64,000 bases of DNA. Origin: Fibrobacteria bacterium (GTDB lineage: Bacteria; Fibrobacterota; Fibrobacteria; UBA11236; JADFYW01). Each line of letters starts with the position of its first letter. Positions within the stretch are counted from its first letter, which is position 1. The notes beneath the pieces are model-generated. The model was not told the DNA's origin. It worked only from the letters and a program-made list of their open reading frames with translations, and ran no database searches. The stretch is from positions 17,610 through 81,609 of the forward strand of contig JADFYW010000006.1 in the NCBI GenBank assembly GCA_015232855.1, read 5' to 3'. Shown piece after piece: positions 18,398-30,100 of the stretch. The position numbers were made by a program, and so were the translations under genes.

Positions 18398-19630
18398 TTG
18401 ATGGGGAAAGTAATTTTAAAATATCCTTCTTTACGATTCAAAGAATTTTCTGATGAGTGGAGAGTTGTAAAAATTGAAAAAATATGTGAAGCCATAATTG
18501 ATTGTGTTAATAAAACTGCAACTGTCGTTGACTATGAAACTCCTTATAAAATGATAAGAACTTCAAATGTCCGGAAAGGTAAAGTTGATTTAACATCTGT
18601 TAGATATGCAACTAAAGATATATATGAAAAATGGACTAGAAGAGGAGCACCTAAACCTGGCGATTTGATTTTTACTCGTGAAGCACCTGTTGGGGAAATT
18701 GGAATATTAACTGATAACAAAGGTATCTTTCTAGGACAAAGAACAATAATGTATAGAATAAATAGTTTTTTCAGTAATAACGCATTTGTTTTGTATTCGT
18801 TTCAAACTCATTTTTGCAAAAAACAAATTGAAGATTTTAGTAATGGAGGTACTGTTGCACATATGAGGGTGCCAGATTGTGGTAAGATTAAAATATCAAA
18901 CCCCACCCTCCCCGAACAAAAAAAGATTGCCTCTTTTCTTTCTGCGGTAGACAAAAAAATTGAACAGCTCACCCGCAAAAAACAGCTGCTGGAGCAATAC
19001 AAAAAAGGCGTGATGCAAAAACTCTTCTCCCAGGAAATCCGCTTTAAGGATGAGAATGGGAATGATTATCCGGATTGGTTTAAAGTTAGTTTTCTTTCTC
19101 TTGGAGAAATAATAGGTGGGGGCACACCAGACTCAACGGTTAAAAAATTTTGGAATGGAAACATTAATTGGTTTACACCAACAGAAATAAAATCAAAACA
19201 TGCCATCTCAAGTAAACGAAAAATTAGCAAACTTGGACTGCAAAATTCTTCAGCGACTCTTTTACCATCTGGTACAATTTTGTTTACCAGTAGAGCTACA
19301 ATTGCCGATATTAGTTTTGCAACTCAAGAATGTACAACAAATCAGGGTTTTCAATCATTAATTGTTAATAACAAAAATGATTCACATTTCATTTACCACA
19401 TGATATTATTTAACAAAAAAGAGTTTTTAAGAAAATCTCAAGGCTCAACTTTCCTTGAAATAAGTAAAACTGAAATAAAAAAAATCAAACTATTCATTCC
19501 TAGTAAGCTAGAACAAGAGAAAATTGGAATATTTCTTGATCATATTGATGACAAAATTGAATCAGTAAGAAATCAAAAGCAGCAAACCCAATCCTTTAAA
19601 AAAGGCCTTCTGCAGCAGATGTTCGTATGA
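18398..19630 (+). CDS. hsdS: Type I restriction-modification system specificity subunit
   Basis: Two target-recognition regions separated by conserved coiled regions ('LPEQKKIASFLSAVDKKIEQLTRKKQLLEQYKKGVMQKLF' and 'LEQEKIGIFLDHIDDKIESVRNQKQQTQSFKKGLLQQMF'). Confidence 0.95.
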   Translation: MMGKVILKYPSLRFKEFSDEWRVVKIEKICEAIIDCVNKTATVVDYETPYKMIRTSNVRKGKVDLTSVRYATKDIYEKWTRRGAPKPGDLIFTREAPVGEIGILTDNKGIFLGQRTIMYRINSFFSNNAFVLYSFQTHFCKKQIEDFSNGGTVAHMRVPDCGKIKISNPTLPEQKKIASFLSAVDKKIEQLTRKKQLLEQYKKGVMQKLFSQEIRFKDENGNDYPDWFKVSFLSLGEIIGGGTPDSTVKKFWNGNINWFTPTEIKSKHAISSKRKISKLGLQNSSATLLPSGTILFTSRATIADISFATQECTTNQGFQSLIVNNKNDSHFIYHMILFNKKEFLRKSQGSTFLEISKTEIKKIKLFIPSKLEQEKIGIFLDHIDDKIESVRNQKQQTQSFKKGLLQQMFV

Positions 19631-21198
19631 CTGAAACTAATCGTATAGAATATAAACGCCAGCTAACTGATGCTCTTGAAAAAGAGGTGGTGGCGTTTTT
19701 AAACTATCGTGAAGGTGGTGTTCTTTATTTTGGTATTGAAGATTCGGGCAAAGTTTTCGGTGTACCTGATATTGACTCTGTTCAACTTAAAATCAAAGAT
19801 CGAATTAAAAGTAATATCACTCCTTCTACCATGGGTTTGTTTGATGTTGTGGTAGAAAATCATGAGGGTAAAGACATTGTCAAGGTTACCGTGGCCAGTG
19901 GTTCTGAAAAGCCCTACTATCTGAGTAAAATGGGGATGTCGCCCAAAGGCTGTTACCTTAGGGTTGGTAGTGCCGCAGAACCTATGCCGCAGAACTTGAT
20001 TGATGATCTTTTTGCCAGTCGGGTTCGTAATTCTATAGGTAATATCAGTTCCCGGAAACAAGACCTACGTTTTGAACAACTCAAAATTTATTACCAAAGC
20101 ACTAGTTTTGAACTTGGACAACAGTTTGCCGCTAACCTTGAATTACTGACTAAAGCCGGGGAATATAACTATGCGGCCTATTTACTTTCGGATAACAACG
20201 GATGTTCCATTAAAGTGGGGAAATATGCCGGGCTGGATAGAGTGGATTTGTTGGAAAATGAAGAGTATGGATATTGTTCGCTCGTAAAGGCCACCAAGGC
20301 TGTTTTAGAAAAGCTAAAAGTTGAGAACCGCACCTTTACCCAAATCACTGCTGCCGAAAGATTAGAACGCAAAATGCTCGACCCTGTGGCTATTCGCGAG
20401 GCCATTATCAATGCCATTATTCATAATGATTTTAGTAATGAAGTGCCACCCAAGTTTGAACTCTTTGCGGATAGGTTTGAGATAACATCGGCGGGTGGGT
20501 TGCCCCCTGGCTTTACGGAAGAACAATTTTTTATGGGATATTCTGTTCCCCGTAACAAAGAGTTGATGAGGGTTTTTAAAGATTTAGAAATGGTGGAGCA
20601 AATGGGCTCCGGGGTGCCTCGTATTCTTCAGGCCTATCCAAAAACTATTTACCAGTTTACCCAGAATTTTACTCGCCTTGTTTTCCCTTATACAGAGGGT
20701 TTTGTCGAATCTTTGCAATCTACCATGCAAGCTACCATGCAAGCTACCACGCAAGCTACCACGCAAGCTGAAAAGGTACTGGATTTTTGTAAAAGTGAAA
20801 AATCAAGAGACGAAATTCTACATCACTTAGGGCTAAAAAACCGTGAATATCTGCGAAATACCGTATTACAGCCCCTCATAGCCCAAAATAAATTACGGCT
20901 TACCCTGCCTGATAAACCTACCAGTCCGAACCAAAAATTCATTACCATTCTAGAGGCTTCACAAGGTGTACCTCGCAAGCTTACCACGCAAGCTACCACG
21001 CAAGCTGAAAAAGTATTGAAATTCTGTAAAACTCCCTACTCCAGAGATGAAATACAAGAACATTTGGAATTAGAAAACAGAGAATATTTTAGAAAGGAAA
21101 TTTTAACTCCTCTCATTGAAGAAGGTAAATTACGGCTCACTATACCCGATAAACCCACTAGTCCGAATCAGAAGTATATTTCGGCGGAGAAGAACTGA
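19627..21198 (+). CDS. AlbA_2 (schlafen-like) domain / ATPase-like C-terminal domain DNA-binding protein encoded inside the R-M operon
   Basis: 'NRIEYKRQLTDALEKEVVAFLNYREGGVLYFGIEDSGKVFGV' (AlbA_2), 'REAIINAIIHNDFS' and 'EMVEQMGSGVPRI' (HATPase-like C-terminal region); duplicated ~70-aa winged-helix-like C-terminal modules; overlaps hsdS by 4 bp and touches hsdR. Confidence 0.88.
   Translation: MTETNRIEYKRQLTDALEKEVVAFLNYREGGVLYFGIEDSGKVFGVPDIDSVQLKIKDRIKSNITPSTMGLFDVVVENHEGKDIVKVTVASGSEKPYYLSKMGMSPKGCYLRVGSAAEPMPQNLIDDLFASRVRNSIGNISSRKQDLRFEQLKIYYQSTSFELGQQFAANLELLTKAGEYNYAAYLLSDNNGCSIKVGKYAGLDRVDLLENEEYGYCSLVKATKAVLEKLKVENRTFTQITAAERLERKMLDPVAIREAIINAIIHNDFSNEVPPKFELFADRFEITSAGGLPPGFTEEQFFMGYSVPRNKELMRVFKDLEMVEQMGSGVPRILQAYPKTIYQFTQNFTRLVFPYTEGFVESLQSTMQATMQATTQATTQAEKVLDFCKSEKSRDEILHHLGLKNREYLRNTVLQPLIAQNKLRLTLPDKPTSPNQKFITILEASQGVPRKLTTQATTQAEKVLKFCKTPYSRDEIQEHLELENREYFRKEILTPLIEEGKLRLTIPDKPTSPNQKYISAEKN
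20720..20767. repeat. Four tandem 12-bp repeats (CTACCAYGCAAG)
   Basis: Read directly: ctaccatgcaag x2, ctaccacgcaag x2; encodes TMQATMQATTQATTQA. Confidence 0.9.
20981..21004. repeat. Second, shorter 12-bp repeat array (2 units) in the same gene
   Basis: ttaccacgcaag + ctaccacgcaag; encodes TTQATTQA before the second C-terminal module. Confidence 0.85.
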
Positions 21199-24059
21199 TG
21201 CATCAGTCAGAAGCAGTGTTGGAAAAAGAATTGGTCGGGCAACTTGCCGGACTAGGTTATGACCCGGTTATTATACATGATGAACAGGAGCTTACTGATA
21301 ATCTGCAGGGGCAGCTTGAGCGGTTTAACGGTACCGGCTTTTCAGACAAGGAATTCGCTCAAATCCTTAATCACTTGTCTAAGGGCACAGTATTTGAAAA
21401 AGCCAAAACCCTGCGTGACTGGTTTCAGATAACCCGGGACAGTGGTGAAAGTTTTTATGTCAATTTTTTTGATTCTGAACACCCGGAACGGAATTTTTTT
21501 CAGGTTACTCATCAGGTAACTATTGAGGGACAATACAAAAATCGCTACGATGTCACCCTGTTAATTAATGGCCTGCCCCTGGTACAAATAGAACTCAAAC
21601 GCCGCGGGCTTGAGCTCAAAGAGGCTTTTAATCAAATTAACCGTTATCAGCGTCACTCCTTTTGGGTGAATACCGGCTTGTTTCAGTATGTACAACTGTT
21701 TGTGATAAGTAATGGGGTAAATACCAAGTATTATGCCAATAACAAAAAGCAGTCCTTTAAACAGACCTTTTTTTGGGCAGATGTACATAACACAAACATT
21801 ACCAAACTTACCGAGTTTGCTACAGCGTTTTTAAATACCGGCCATCTGGGTAAAATGATTGCCCAATATATTGTACTAAACGAAACCCATAAAATTCTCA
21901 TGGTCCTTCGGCCTTATCAGTACTATGCTACTGAGGCTATAATAGATAAAGTGCAAACCGGGAACCAAAACGGGTATATCTGGCATACTACGGGCTCTGG
22001 TAAAACCCTTACTTCCTTTAAAGCCAGTCAAATTATTATGGACTTACCCGAAGTCCACAAGGTGGTGTTTGTGGTCGACAGAAAAGACCTCGACTACCAG
22101 ACCATGAAGGAGTTCAACAGTTTTAAAGAAGATAGTGTCGATGTTACGGGTAACACCAAAGCCCTGGTCCGGCAGTTTTCTGATGATACCAAACTCATTG
22201 TAACCACCATCCAAAAACTCAACAACGCTATTTCCAAAGAGCACTTTAAAGAAAAAATGCAGGCCCAGGGGAGCAGGCGCATGGTGTTTATCTTTGATGA
22301 ATGTCACCGCAGCCAGTTTGGCGAAACTCATAAAAAAATCACTGAGTTTTTTACAAACACTCAATTATTTGGTTTTACCGGAACCCCTATTTTTGCCGAC
22401 AACGCCAATAAAAATGAACTGGGAAAGCGTACCACTAAAGATTTGTTTGAAGCATGTTTACATAAATATGTAATTACCGATGCTATCCGTGACCAGAATG
22501 TGCTGAAGTTCAGTATTGAGTATCTGGGCAAATACAAAAAGAAAAGCAATACCTTTTTAGATATTGAAGTGGAAGCTATCGACACCAAAGAGGTAATCGA
22601 ATCAGAAGTGAGATGTCAAAAAATTGTTGATTACATTATTCGTTACCACAACCAAAAAACCCATAACCGCGAGTACTCCGCTATTTTTGCTATAAGTAGT
22701 ATAGACGCTCTGCTGAAATACTACGAGCTTTTTAGGCAAAAAATTAATGCCGGTGAAACCGATTTACGCATCGCTACTATTTTTACCTATGGCGCCAATG
22801 AAAACGACCCGGATGCCACCGGGGGCTTGCCCGATGATGATCAGGATGGGGCAGGTAAACCAACTGTCAGCACCAAACATACCCGGGAAAAACTGGATGA
22901 GTGCATAAGCCATTATAATAAGATGTATAGTACCAGCTTTTCTACTAAAGATGGCCAGCAGTTTGAAAATTATTTTAAAGACATAAGCAAAAGACTTAAA
23001 GAGCGTGAAAAAGACAGCTTTCAAGACAAAGACCGCCTTGATATCCTACTAGTCTGTAATATGTTTTTAACCGGATTTGACGCTAAAAAGTTAAATACCC
23101 TTTATGTAGACAAAAACTTAAAACACCATGGTTTAATACAGGCTTTTTCGCGTACTAACCGCATTATAAACGAACAAAAATCCCAGGGTAACATTCTTTG
23201 TTTTCGGAATCTCAAAGATGCCACCGATGATGCTATCACCCTGTTCTCCAATAAAGAGGCCAGGGAAGAAATACTAACTCCTCCTTTGGAAAGTATTATA
23301 GAGCAGTTTAGCAAGGCCTTTGCCGAGTTGCTCATTCTTACACCAACTCCGGATAGTGTAAACGGTTTAACAGACGAAGAAAGAGAGTTGGAATTTATCC
23401 AGGCCTTCCGCAGGCTCATGCGTCTTAAAAACGTGCTCACCTCCTTTACTGATTTCTCGTGGACAAGTCTCCCCATGACCGAGCAGTCCTTTGAAGATTA
23501 TAAGAGCAAATATCTGGACCTTTATGATAAGGTAAAGGGGAGTCACCAGCCCGATAAAACTTCCATCCTGGAAGATGTGGACTTTGAACTTGAGTTGATT
23601 CACCGGGACGAAATCAATGTTGCTTATATTCTTAAGTTGTTAGCCAAACTGAAGGCTACCGATGAAGCCTCTTTTAATCAGCAAAAACAATCTATTATTG
23701 ACCTGCTTGCAGGGGAAGTGGAGCTACGTAGCAAAAGAGAACTCATTGAACAGTTTATTTCTGAACAACTCCCCCATATTGGTAATGTAGACGATATCCC
23801 CGATGAATTCGAAAAATATTGGAATGACCAAAAGATACTGGCCCTTGGTAATATTTGTGAAAAAGAACACCTCGACCAAAAGCAATTTCAGTCGTTAATA
23901 GACACCTACATCTTTAACGATAAAGAACCTATACGGGAAGAGGTGATAAAGTGCCTGGATGAAAGACCTAGCATATTACAAGCCCGCCAGATTGGGGAAC
24001 GCATAATTTCAAAAATGAAAGAATTTGTGCAGGTGTTTATTCGTGGGATGGTGGCTTAA
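21198..24059 (+). CDS. hsdR: Type I restriction endonuclease subunit R
   Basis: N-terminal nuclease-like region ('LPLVQIELKRRG'), helicase motifs 'IWHTTGSGKTLTS', 'FIFDECHRSQFGETHK', 'LFGFTGTPIF'. Confidence 0.96.
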   Translation: MHQSEAVLEKELVGQLAGLGYDPVIIHDEQELTDNLQGQLERFNGTGFSDKEFAQILNHLSKGTVFEKAKTLRDWFQITRDSGESFYVNFFDSEHPERNFFQVTHQVTIEGQYKNRYDVTLLINGLPLVQIELKRRGLELKEAFNQINRYQRHSFWVNTGLFQYVQLFVISNGVNTKYYANNKKQSFKQTFFWADVHNTNITKLTEFATAFLNTGHLGKMIAQYIVLNETHKILMVLRPYQYYATEAIIDKVQTGNQNGYIWHTTGSGKTLTSFKASQIIMDLPEVHKVVFVVDRKDLDYQTMKEFNSFKEDSVDVTGNTKALVRQFSDDTKLIVTTIQKLNNAISKEHFKEKMQAQGSRRMVFIFDECHRSQFGETHKKITEFFTNTQLFGFTGTPIFADNANKNELGKRTTKDLFEACLHKYVITDAIRDQNVLKFSIEYLGKYKKKSNTFLDIEVEAIDTKEVIESEVRCQKIVDYIIRYHNQKTHNREYSAIFAISSIDALLKYYELFRQKINAGETDLRIATIFTYGANENDPDATGGLPDDDQDGAGKPTVSTKHTREKLDECISHYNKMYSTSFSTKDGQQFENYFKDISKRLKEREKDSFQDKDRLDILLVCNMFLTGFDAKKLNTLYVDKNLKHHGLIQAFSRTNRIINEQKSQGNILCFRNLKDATDDAITLFSNKEAREEILTPPLESIIEQFSKAFAELLILTPTPDSVNGLTDEERELEFIQAFRRLMRLKNVLTSFTDFSWTSLPMTEQSFEDYKSKYLDLYDKVKGSHQPDKTSILEDVDFELELIHRDEINVAYILKLLAKLKATDEASFNQQKQSIIDLLAGEVELRSKRELIEQFISEQLPHIGNVDDIPDEFEKYWNDQKILALGNICEKEHLDQKQFQSLIDTYIFNDKEPIREEVIKCLDERPSILQARQIGERIISKMKEFVQVFIRGMVA

Positions 24060-24183
24060 AAAACAAAATTTTAAGAAGTTGTATGTTTACAAACTAAAAT
24101 AACTAACCGGATTATGTTTAGATGGCCCCAGGAAAGCTCTAGAGAATAGACGGCCACTTAATTTAATTTCGTCGTACAACACA

Positions 24184-27100
24184 TCACTTCACAAGCACTC
24201 TAACACCCTCGCTATGACTCGCAAATTCAGGAGCATACATACATTGGATACTGGTAACTCCATTTGAAAAGTCTCCGCTGTGGGATACGCGTAGAGGATA
24301 CTCAAAAACATACGTCCCTTTAGGTAGCCTATCCATAAAGAAATTAGTGGAAGCGTCCTTCGTACTTTCGTAATATCCAAGACCATCCTGCCATTTGAAA
24401 CGAGATATCACATTTTCCGGTTCAAAACCTGAGGCCCGCATATCTTTCATGTGTACAAACTCCATATCACGGTCAACTCGTAGCTCAATACGCACCTTAA
24501 TCCGGTCTCCTTGTTTAATGGTAGTATTTGAAGATATCGGTTTGAGAACAGGTCCTGTTTTTGATGGCTGTTCCAAAAAAAACTTCTTCTTTAGTTTAAG
24601 GGGAGTATCATGGGCCGTTATTTTATCAAGCTGCTCAAAGTATTGCCAGTAAAGCGCTCCCCAGGCAGGCGCCTTGTTTTTATTAACCACGGTAACTTTT
24701 GCCATTTCCGGGTTAATTTCTTTACCACTCCAGGATGTTTTAAAGTAACCCGTCCCCGCTTCAACCTTAACATCTTCCATTTTTTCCGGTTCCAGTTTGG
24801 TGTTCCCAATGGTAATCTCTGCCAGCTTACTGTTTTCGAGCCAATCGTCCCCCTGGAGAAGAAGGGCATAACAGGCGTCAGCCGTAGCTTTCGTAGTACC
24901 CCAATCCTGGGTCTGCTTGGATTTTATCAGCCAGGTCTTTAAGCCGTCCACCGATTTAGGGTCCCCGGTAATTTCATGAAAGGCCTCAATCATAAGAGCG
25001 TGTGTCTCTATGGGTGCCTGATGCCAATAGTAGCCATAACTGTCCTTCCAATACATACCCATTTCTTCTGAATAGAGGGCGTGTTCTTTAATAGAAGCGA
25101 GTATCTCTTTGGACGTCTCAGGGTCATCATAACGATTGAGGGTTATGGCTATCATACCCTGAAGGTAACGGTTAAAATCAAGCCAATAAGTCTTTGCCTG
25201 CCCGCGATAATACGCAAAAGCCTTCAAATGTTTTTTATTAATTTTGTTGTCCTTAAAATAACTGCGGGCATAGAGATAATGGATCTGCATATTTCTCAGG
25301 TTTTTCTTATCCAGTTCAATTTTATTATTTATGAGATGATCATAATCCCCGGCTATTTGCTCGTCTAAGTATCTCAGGGCACGGGATATAACATTATTTA
25401 TACGCCCCTGGTTCTCTTCATCTTTTACCCCAAGGGCTTTAAGATGGGCAAGTCCGGTGATAATATGCTGAGTGATATATCTGTTTGGATACATTCCATT
25501 AAACCAGGGCCAGGCACCGGAGGGCAACTGACCCTTTTCAAGTTTACGCCAGGCTTTCCCAAGTTCACGTCCCATTTTGTTTAAATCAAACAATAAAGCT
25601 ATGCGTTTTTTCCGTTCCGCTTCATTTTTTGCGTCCATCACCCAGGGGGTTTCCTGCAAGAGGAGAGATTTCAACTCCTGGTTCTTCTCCAGATTAGAGA
25701 GCAGGGCCGGTGTGCCCTTTCCTTTTTTCCAGGTATTAAAAACCTGTTTAATTTTAGGCTTATTGTTTACAATGTGAGATGCCAAACTGTTAGCGTAATA
25801 ACGGCTGAATACCTGCTCGTTACACTCGTAGGGATATTCCATCAAATAAGGAAGGGACTGCACCGCGTACCAGGCCGGGTTTGAAGTAAACTCCAGAGTA
25901 AGCTTATGATGTTTTAAGGTGTTTGACTGATTCGCATCACGGAGTTTGGTAAAGGTAAAATTTTTAGTCTCCGCAGACCCAACCGGAAGTGGCATGGTTT
26001 CAGTAACCAACATCCTGTTCTTTAATACCGGTAATATATTTTCTTCACCATCAGAGAATTGGCCGGCATTGGCAACAATCCGATACGTAATGGCAGAAGC
26101 ATTATCAGGTACATTAAGTTGCCATTTCACCAGGGCGCTTCCCTCTGGTTTGATGGTTATATTTTGCTCTGCATTTTTCAAATTAAATGAATTTTCAATA
26201 GGCTTCAGTGAGGCCGCATCAAATAACATGAGTTTAGCCCGGCCTTCTAAAAGATTATTTGAGAGATTGGTAACTTTAGCGGTAAGCACCAGTTTATCAT
26301 TCTCACGCAAAAACCGGGGAGCGTTGGGAACGACCATAAGTTCTTTTTGGGTGATAAGAGATTTTTCGATTACACCGGTCTGTAAAGATTTGGTATGGGC
26401 AAGCCCAATCATACGCCAGCGGGTGAGGGCCTCTGGCATGGTGAAAGCGATAATAACATTCCCCTCTTTATCGGTTTTTAAATGAGGATAAAAGAAGGCG
26501 GTTTCGTTAAGGTTAGTACGGGCCTTCACCTTATCAAGAGAGGAAAGTTCTTCTTCATGTTTTATGGCATCACCCTCAATCACACCTTCAAGAGATCCGA
26601 CGTTTTCAATAAAATTTTCCGAGACGGTAACTTCTGCATCAGCACTTCCCAAAAGCCCTCCAAGCATATCATCAATACCCCCGGTAGCAGCTTTTGATTT
26701 TTTTGCACTGCGAGGAGCCATAGCCCGCGATTCCATCTTAGCACTCCCTCTTCCCCTTGAGCGCCCATTTCGAATTCTATGGGGTGACCAATTAAATCCA
26801 AACCAGTTGAGCCTGTTAAACGTCCGACTGACCGAAGAAGGAAAAGGCTTGTTAAAACGACCGTCACTCTGAGAGCGCTTTGAACCAAACCAGTTATCAT
26901 TGCTAAAATTAGATTGCGGGTAAAAGGTGCTAAAAATATTGAGGTCCCAGTGGTGGGAACGAAAAGCGTCTAATGAAGCATCATACAAAGTGGCCACCAT
27001 TTCTGAAGCTACCCGGTCTTTTTGGGGTCCGCTAATGATTAAACGCCACTCTTCTTTTTCACCTGGGGTAAGTTTATCTTTAAAGGTTTCAAACCGGAGA

Positions 27101-30100
27101 GAAAGCTCCTTATTTGACCAGGGAACAACAATCGTCTGGTTATGGGTATATACTCTGTTATGCTTAATAAAAATAAATGAAACTGAAAAATTACCCCGGT
27201 GGTTTTCCTTCACATGAAAGACAAGCTGTCTCTGCTCATTTGAAAGAGTCATCCGTTTGCGGGCCGTTACTTTGTTCCGATGTTCTATCTGGTAAAAAAC
27301 CATTACTGCGGTATCTGAAGTTCCAATTAAAAATTTTGCTTCTTCACCGGGTTCCACCTTCTCCTGTTGAGGCAAAAACCAGTCTTGTGTAGTATAAGGG
27401 GTAGCTTTTGCTTTATCATCATACAGAGTCAGGTAGCTGATATCTCTAATGGTGTCTCCGGATTTTTCCAGCGAAACAGCCTCTATCAGATACTTGCCTG
27501 CAGGCCGGTTAGCTATGTCAAAATGATTTCCATTGGTATCTTCCGTATTAAAATTACCGGTAATACCTATTGATTCTTTCTCCCAGTGATGAAAGTCATT
27601 TTCCTGATTGTGTGCCAGGTGAGGAAAGGATTGACTATGCTCCTTTTTTGAAAGGAGTGAAGTATCTGGAAGCTCCCAATAACGTTCCTTATATATTTTC
27701 CCCGGGTCCTGTAAGTGATACACGGTATAACTTCCTTTTGCGGGCACGGGATTACCACTTAGATTTGAAGCCTTAATTCCAAAAGAGAGTTTGCCTTTAT
27801 TTCTGTTTATCGCCTCATCAACATCAAGAGAAAGCCGGAGAGAAGTGTACCCTATGGTGACCACCTGACTACCACTTCGGGTCTCTCCGTTTTTGTCTGT
27901 GATATCTGCGGTTATTTTGTAGCGGAAGGCGGGTTTATCTTTTTTGGCAAGGCTTCGGTCAGGAATAGCTTTAAAGGAAATGGTAAATTCGCCTTTACTA
28001 CCTGTCATAATCTTCCCGTTTTTTATTTCCATGCTTGCAGAAGAAGGATACCCACCCCACCAACGCCGCCAGTAAGGCCAAAAAGCTTCCCGGACAATGC
28101 GATAGCGAACTTCAGCATTATCAATATTATACCCTGCCAATGCCTTTGCGCTTCCCTTTACTTTGACAATTTCATCAAGCTTATATGTTTTATTGAGGTC
28201 ATCAAACTTAACTTCAAACTTAGGCCGTTTATATTCTTCAACGGAGAAAGAAATACTACCATGGGCATTACTTATAGTGAAGGATCCATTCAGTTGACCC
28301 TCAGGCAATTGAAAGCTTCCACTGAAAGAACCATAGTCGTTTGAGCGAAGTTTAAGGCTGGATACCTTCTGGTAGTTAACATCTTTTAAAGTTACTTCTG
28401 TTGCGGTACGTGCAATAATACCATTCTTTTCGGGTTGGAGAGAGTGGGTTTTATACATGATACCCTTAAAATATACCGTTTGGCCCGGACGGTATATTGA
28501 GCGGTCCGTAAAAAAACGAGTGTGGGTATATACTCTTTCTTTGGAACTCCCATACCTGTTTCCAAACTGAGTTCCAACTTCAAGCGTATCATCCTGGTGA
28601 ATCAACGTATAATAATAAACGTGTTGTTTTTTATCCTGGCCATCGATTACGATGTCACCCTGTTTATCACTTTTATAAGTGTAGGCCTTATTGAATACAT
28701 ATTGCCTGTTCGTTTTTTCCCACTGTTGCCTGAATAACTGTAGCGTTACCTCTTTCAGGGGTAACCCGGTTTCGCGGTTGACTATTGTTAACTGTTGGGT
28801 GGCATGGTTATCATCATGACCTATACAAGAAAGGCCTGTTACCTGAAAAAGACTGTAGCAAAGTGCTGTTGATTTTTTCCCCAGAGATTCTTTGTTGGAG
28901 GCAAGCAAGATATATCGTCCCTTCTTCAGTGCCTTTATTTTAATTTCGGCACGCATCGTTTGAAAGTCTTTGGTATCGGGCAAGTGTTCACGCCATTGCA
29001 GTATCGCATCCCGTTTATAGATTTCTTTTTTTAAGTTTTTTCTTTCATCATAATTTCCTTTTTCTAAAAGTAGCCATTCTTTCTGGTTCAATTTTACGAT
29101 ACGTAAAAATAACTGATTCATATTGGTGAATTTTATCAGAACAGGAAAAGGTTGCTCAGGAGGAACTGCTTTTTCCAGGGTAACATCCAGTGTCTTATTT
29201 TCAATAATATGCATTAAGGTTGCACATTGTTTCGCCCCAAATGACCCTGGAAATTGGTTTACCGCTTCACTACATATGTTATGAGCTTCTTTGGTTAACC
29301 ACCGGTAATGGGGAGTAGTACTCTTGTCATATTTACTTCCCAATGTATATTTAAAATTTGCCAACTCGCAACTGATTTCAGCAGCAGCGGGAACATTACT
29401 AAATTGAGTTCTCAGTCCTCTGAGCCGTGTCTCATACAAGCTGTTTTTGTTATCAATCACCCCATGTTCATTTACAAAACCAAGCCGGACCAGGTCTGAA
29501 GATACGAGCGCATTAATATTACCGGTCTTTAAATGAAAGGCTAACAGTTTTTGCATGATACAAAGAGCCCGGTAATGAAAAGAAAGCGTATCTTGAGTTT
29601 CTATTTTGAGAAGGGAGAAGGTTCTCGTGGTTGCGAAATATTCTTTTCTGTTCATACTAAAAGCGTCTGCAGGCCTGGTGAGACTCGCCTCACTCAACCT
29701 GAAAAACTCAATGGCCCGATAAGCCAAAAAGTCATACAAAGTGGGCCGGTAAAGAGAATCAGCGTTTCCGGGGAAAAGAATCGGCTTGAACAAATTTATA
29801 TCTGTTGTTTGTAATTTGAGGGCGTTATCCAATGAATGTGTATAATGAAAAACCGTAGCACTTACTATTTTCCGCAGATCCCAGGTACGTATATCGTTAT
29901 CTTTTATCTCCGTTGCATGTGTACGGTCTAAAAAGCGATAACGGTTTCTTTGGTAATAAGCCCAATATTGCTCTGCTATCATAGAGTGAAGTACCGCTTT
30001 TTCAGCAAACCCGAATTGCTTAAGGGCGGCATTTAATTCATCCTGTATTTTTACCAGAGATTCTTCTTCAACTTCCTGCATAAAGCGAAGTTTATGAATA

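Noticed and set aside
20720-21004. Repeats in the AlbA_2 gene as a CRISPR-like array
   Set aside because: Units are 12 bp, contiguous, in frame and coding; no spacers.
16823-24059. Novel defence island beyond type I R-M
   Set aside because: Only hsdM-hsdS-AlbA_2-hsdR are recognisable; AlbA_2-containing type I operons are already known.
5054-24183. Prophage or integrative element covering the accessory region
   Set aside because: No integrase, transposase, phage structural genes, tRNA target or att-like direct repeats seen; fossils point to recombination instead.
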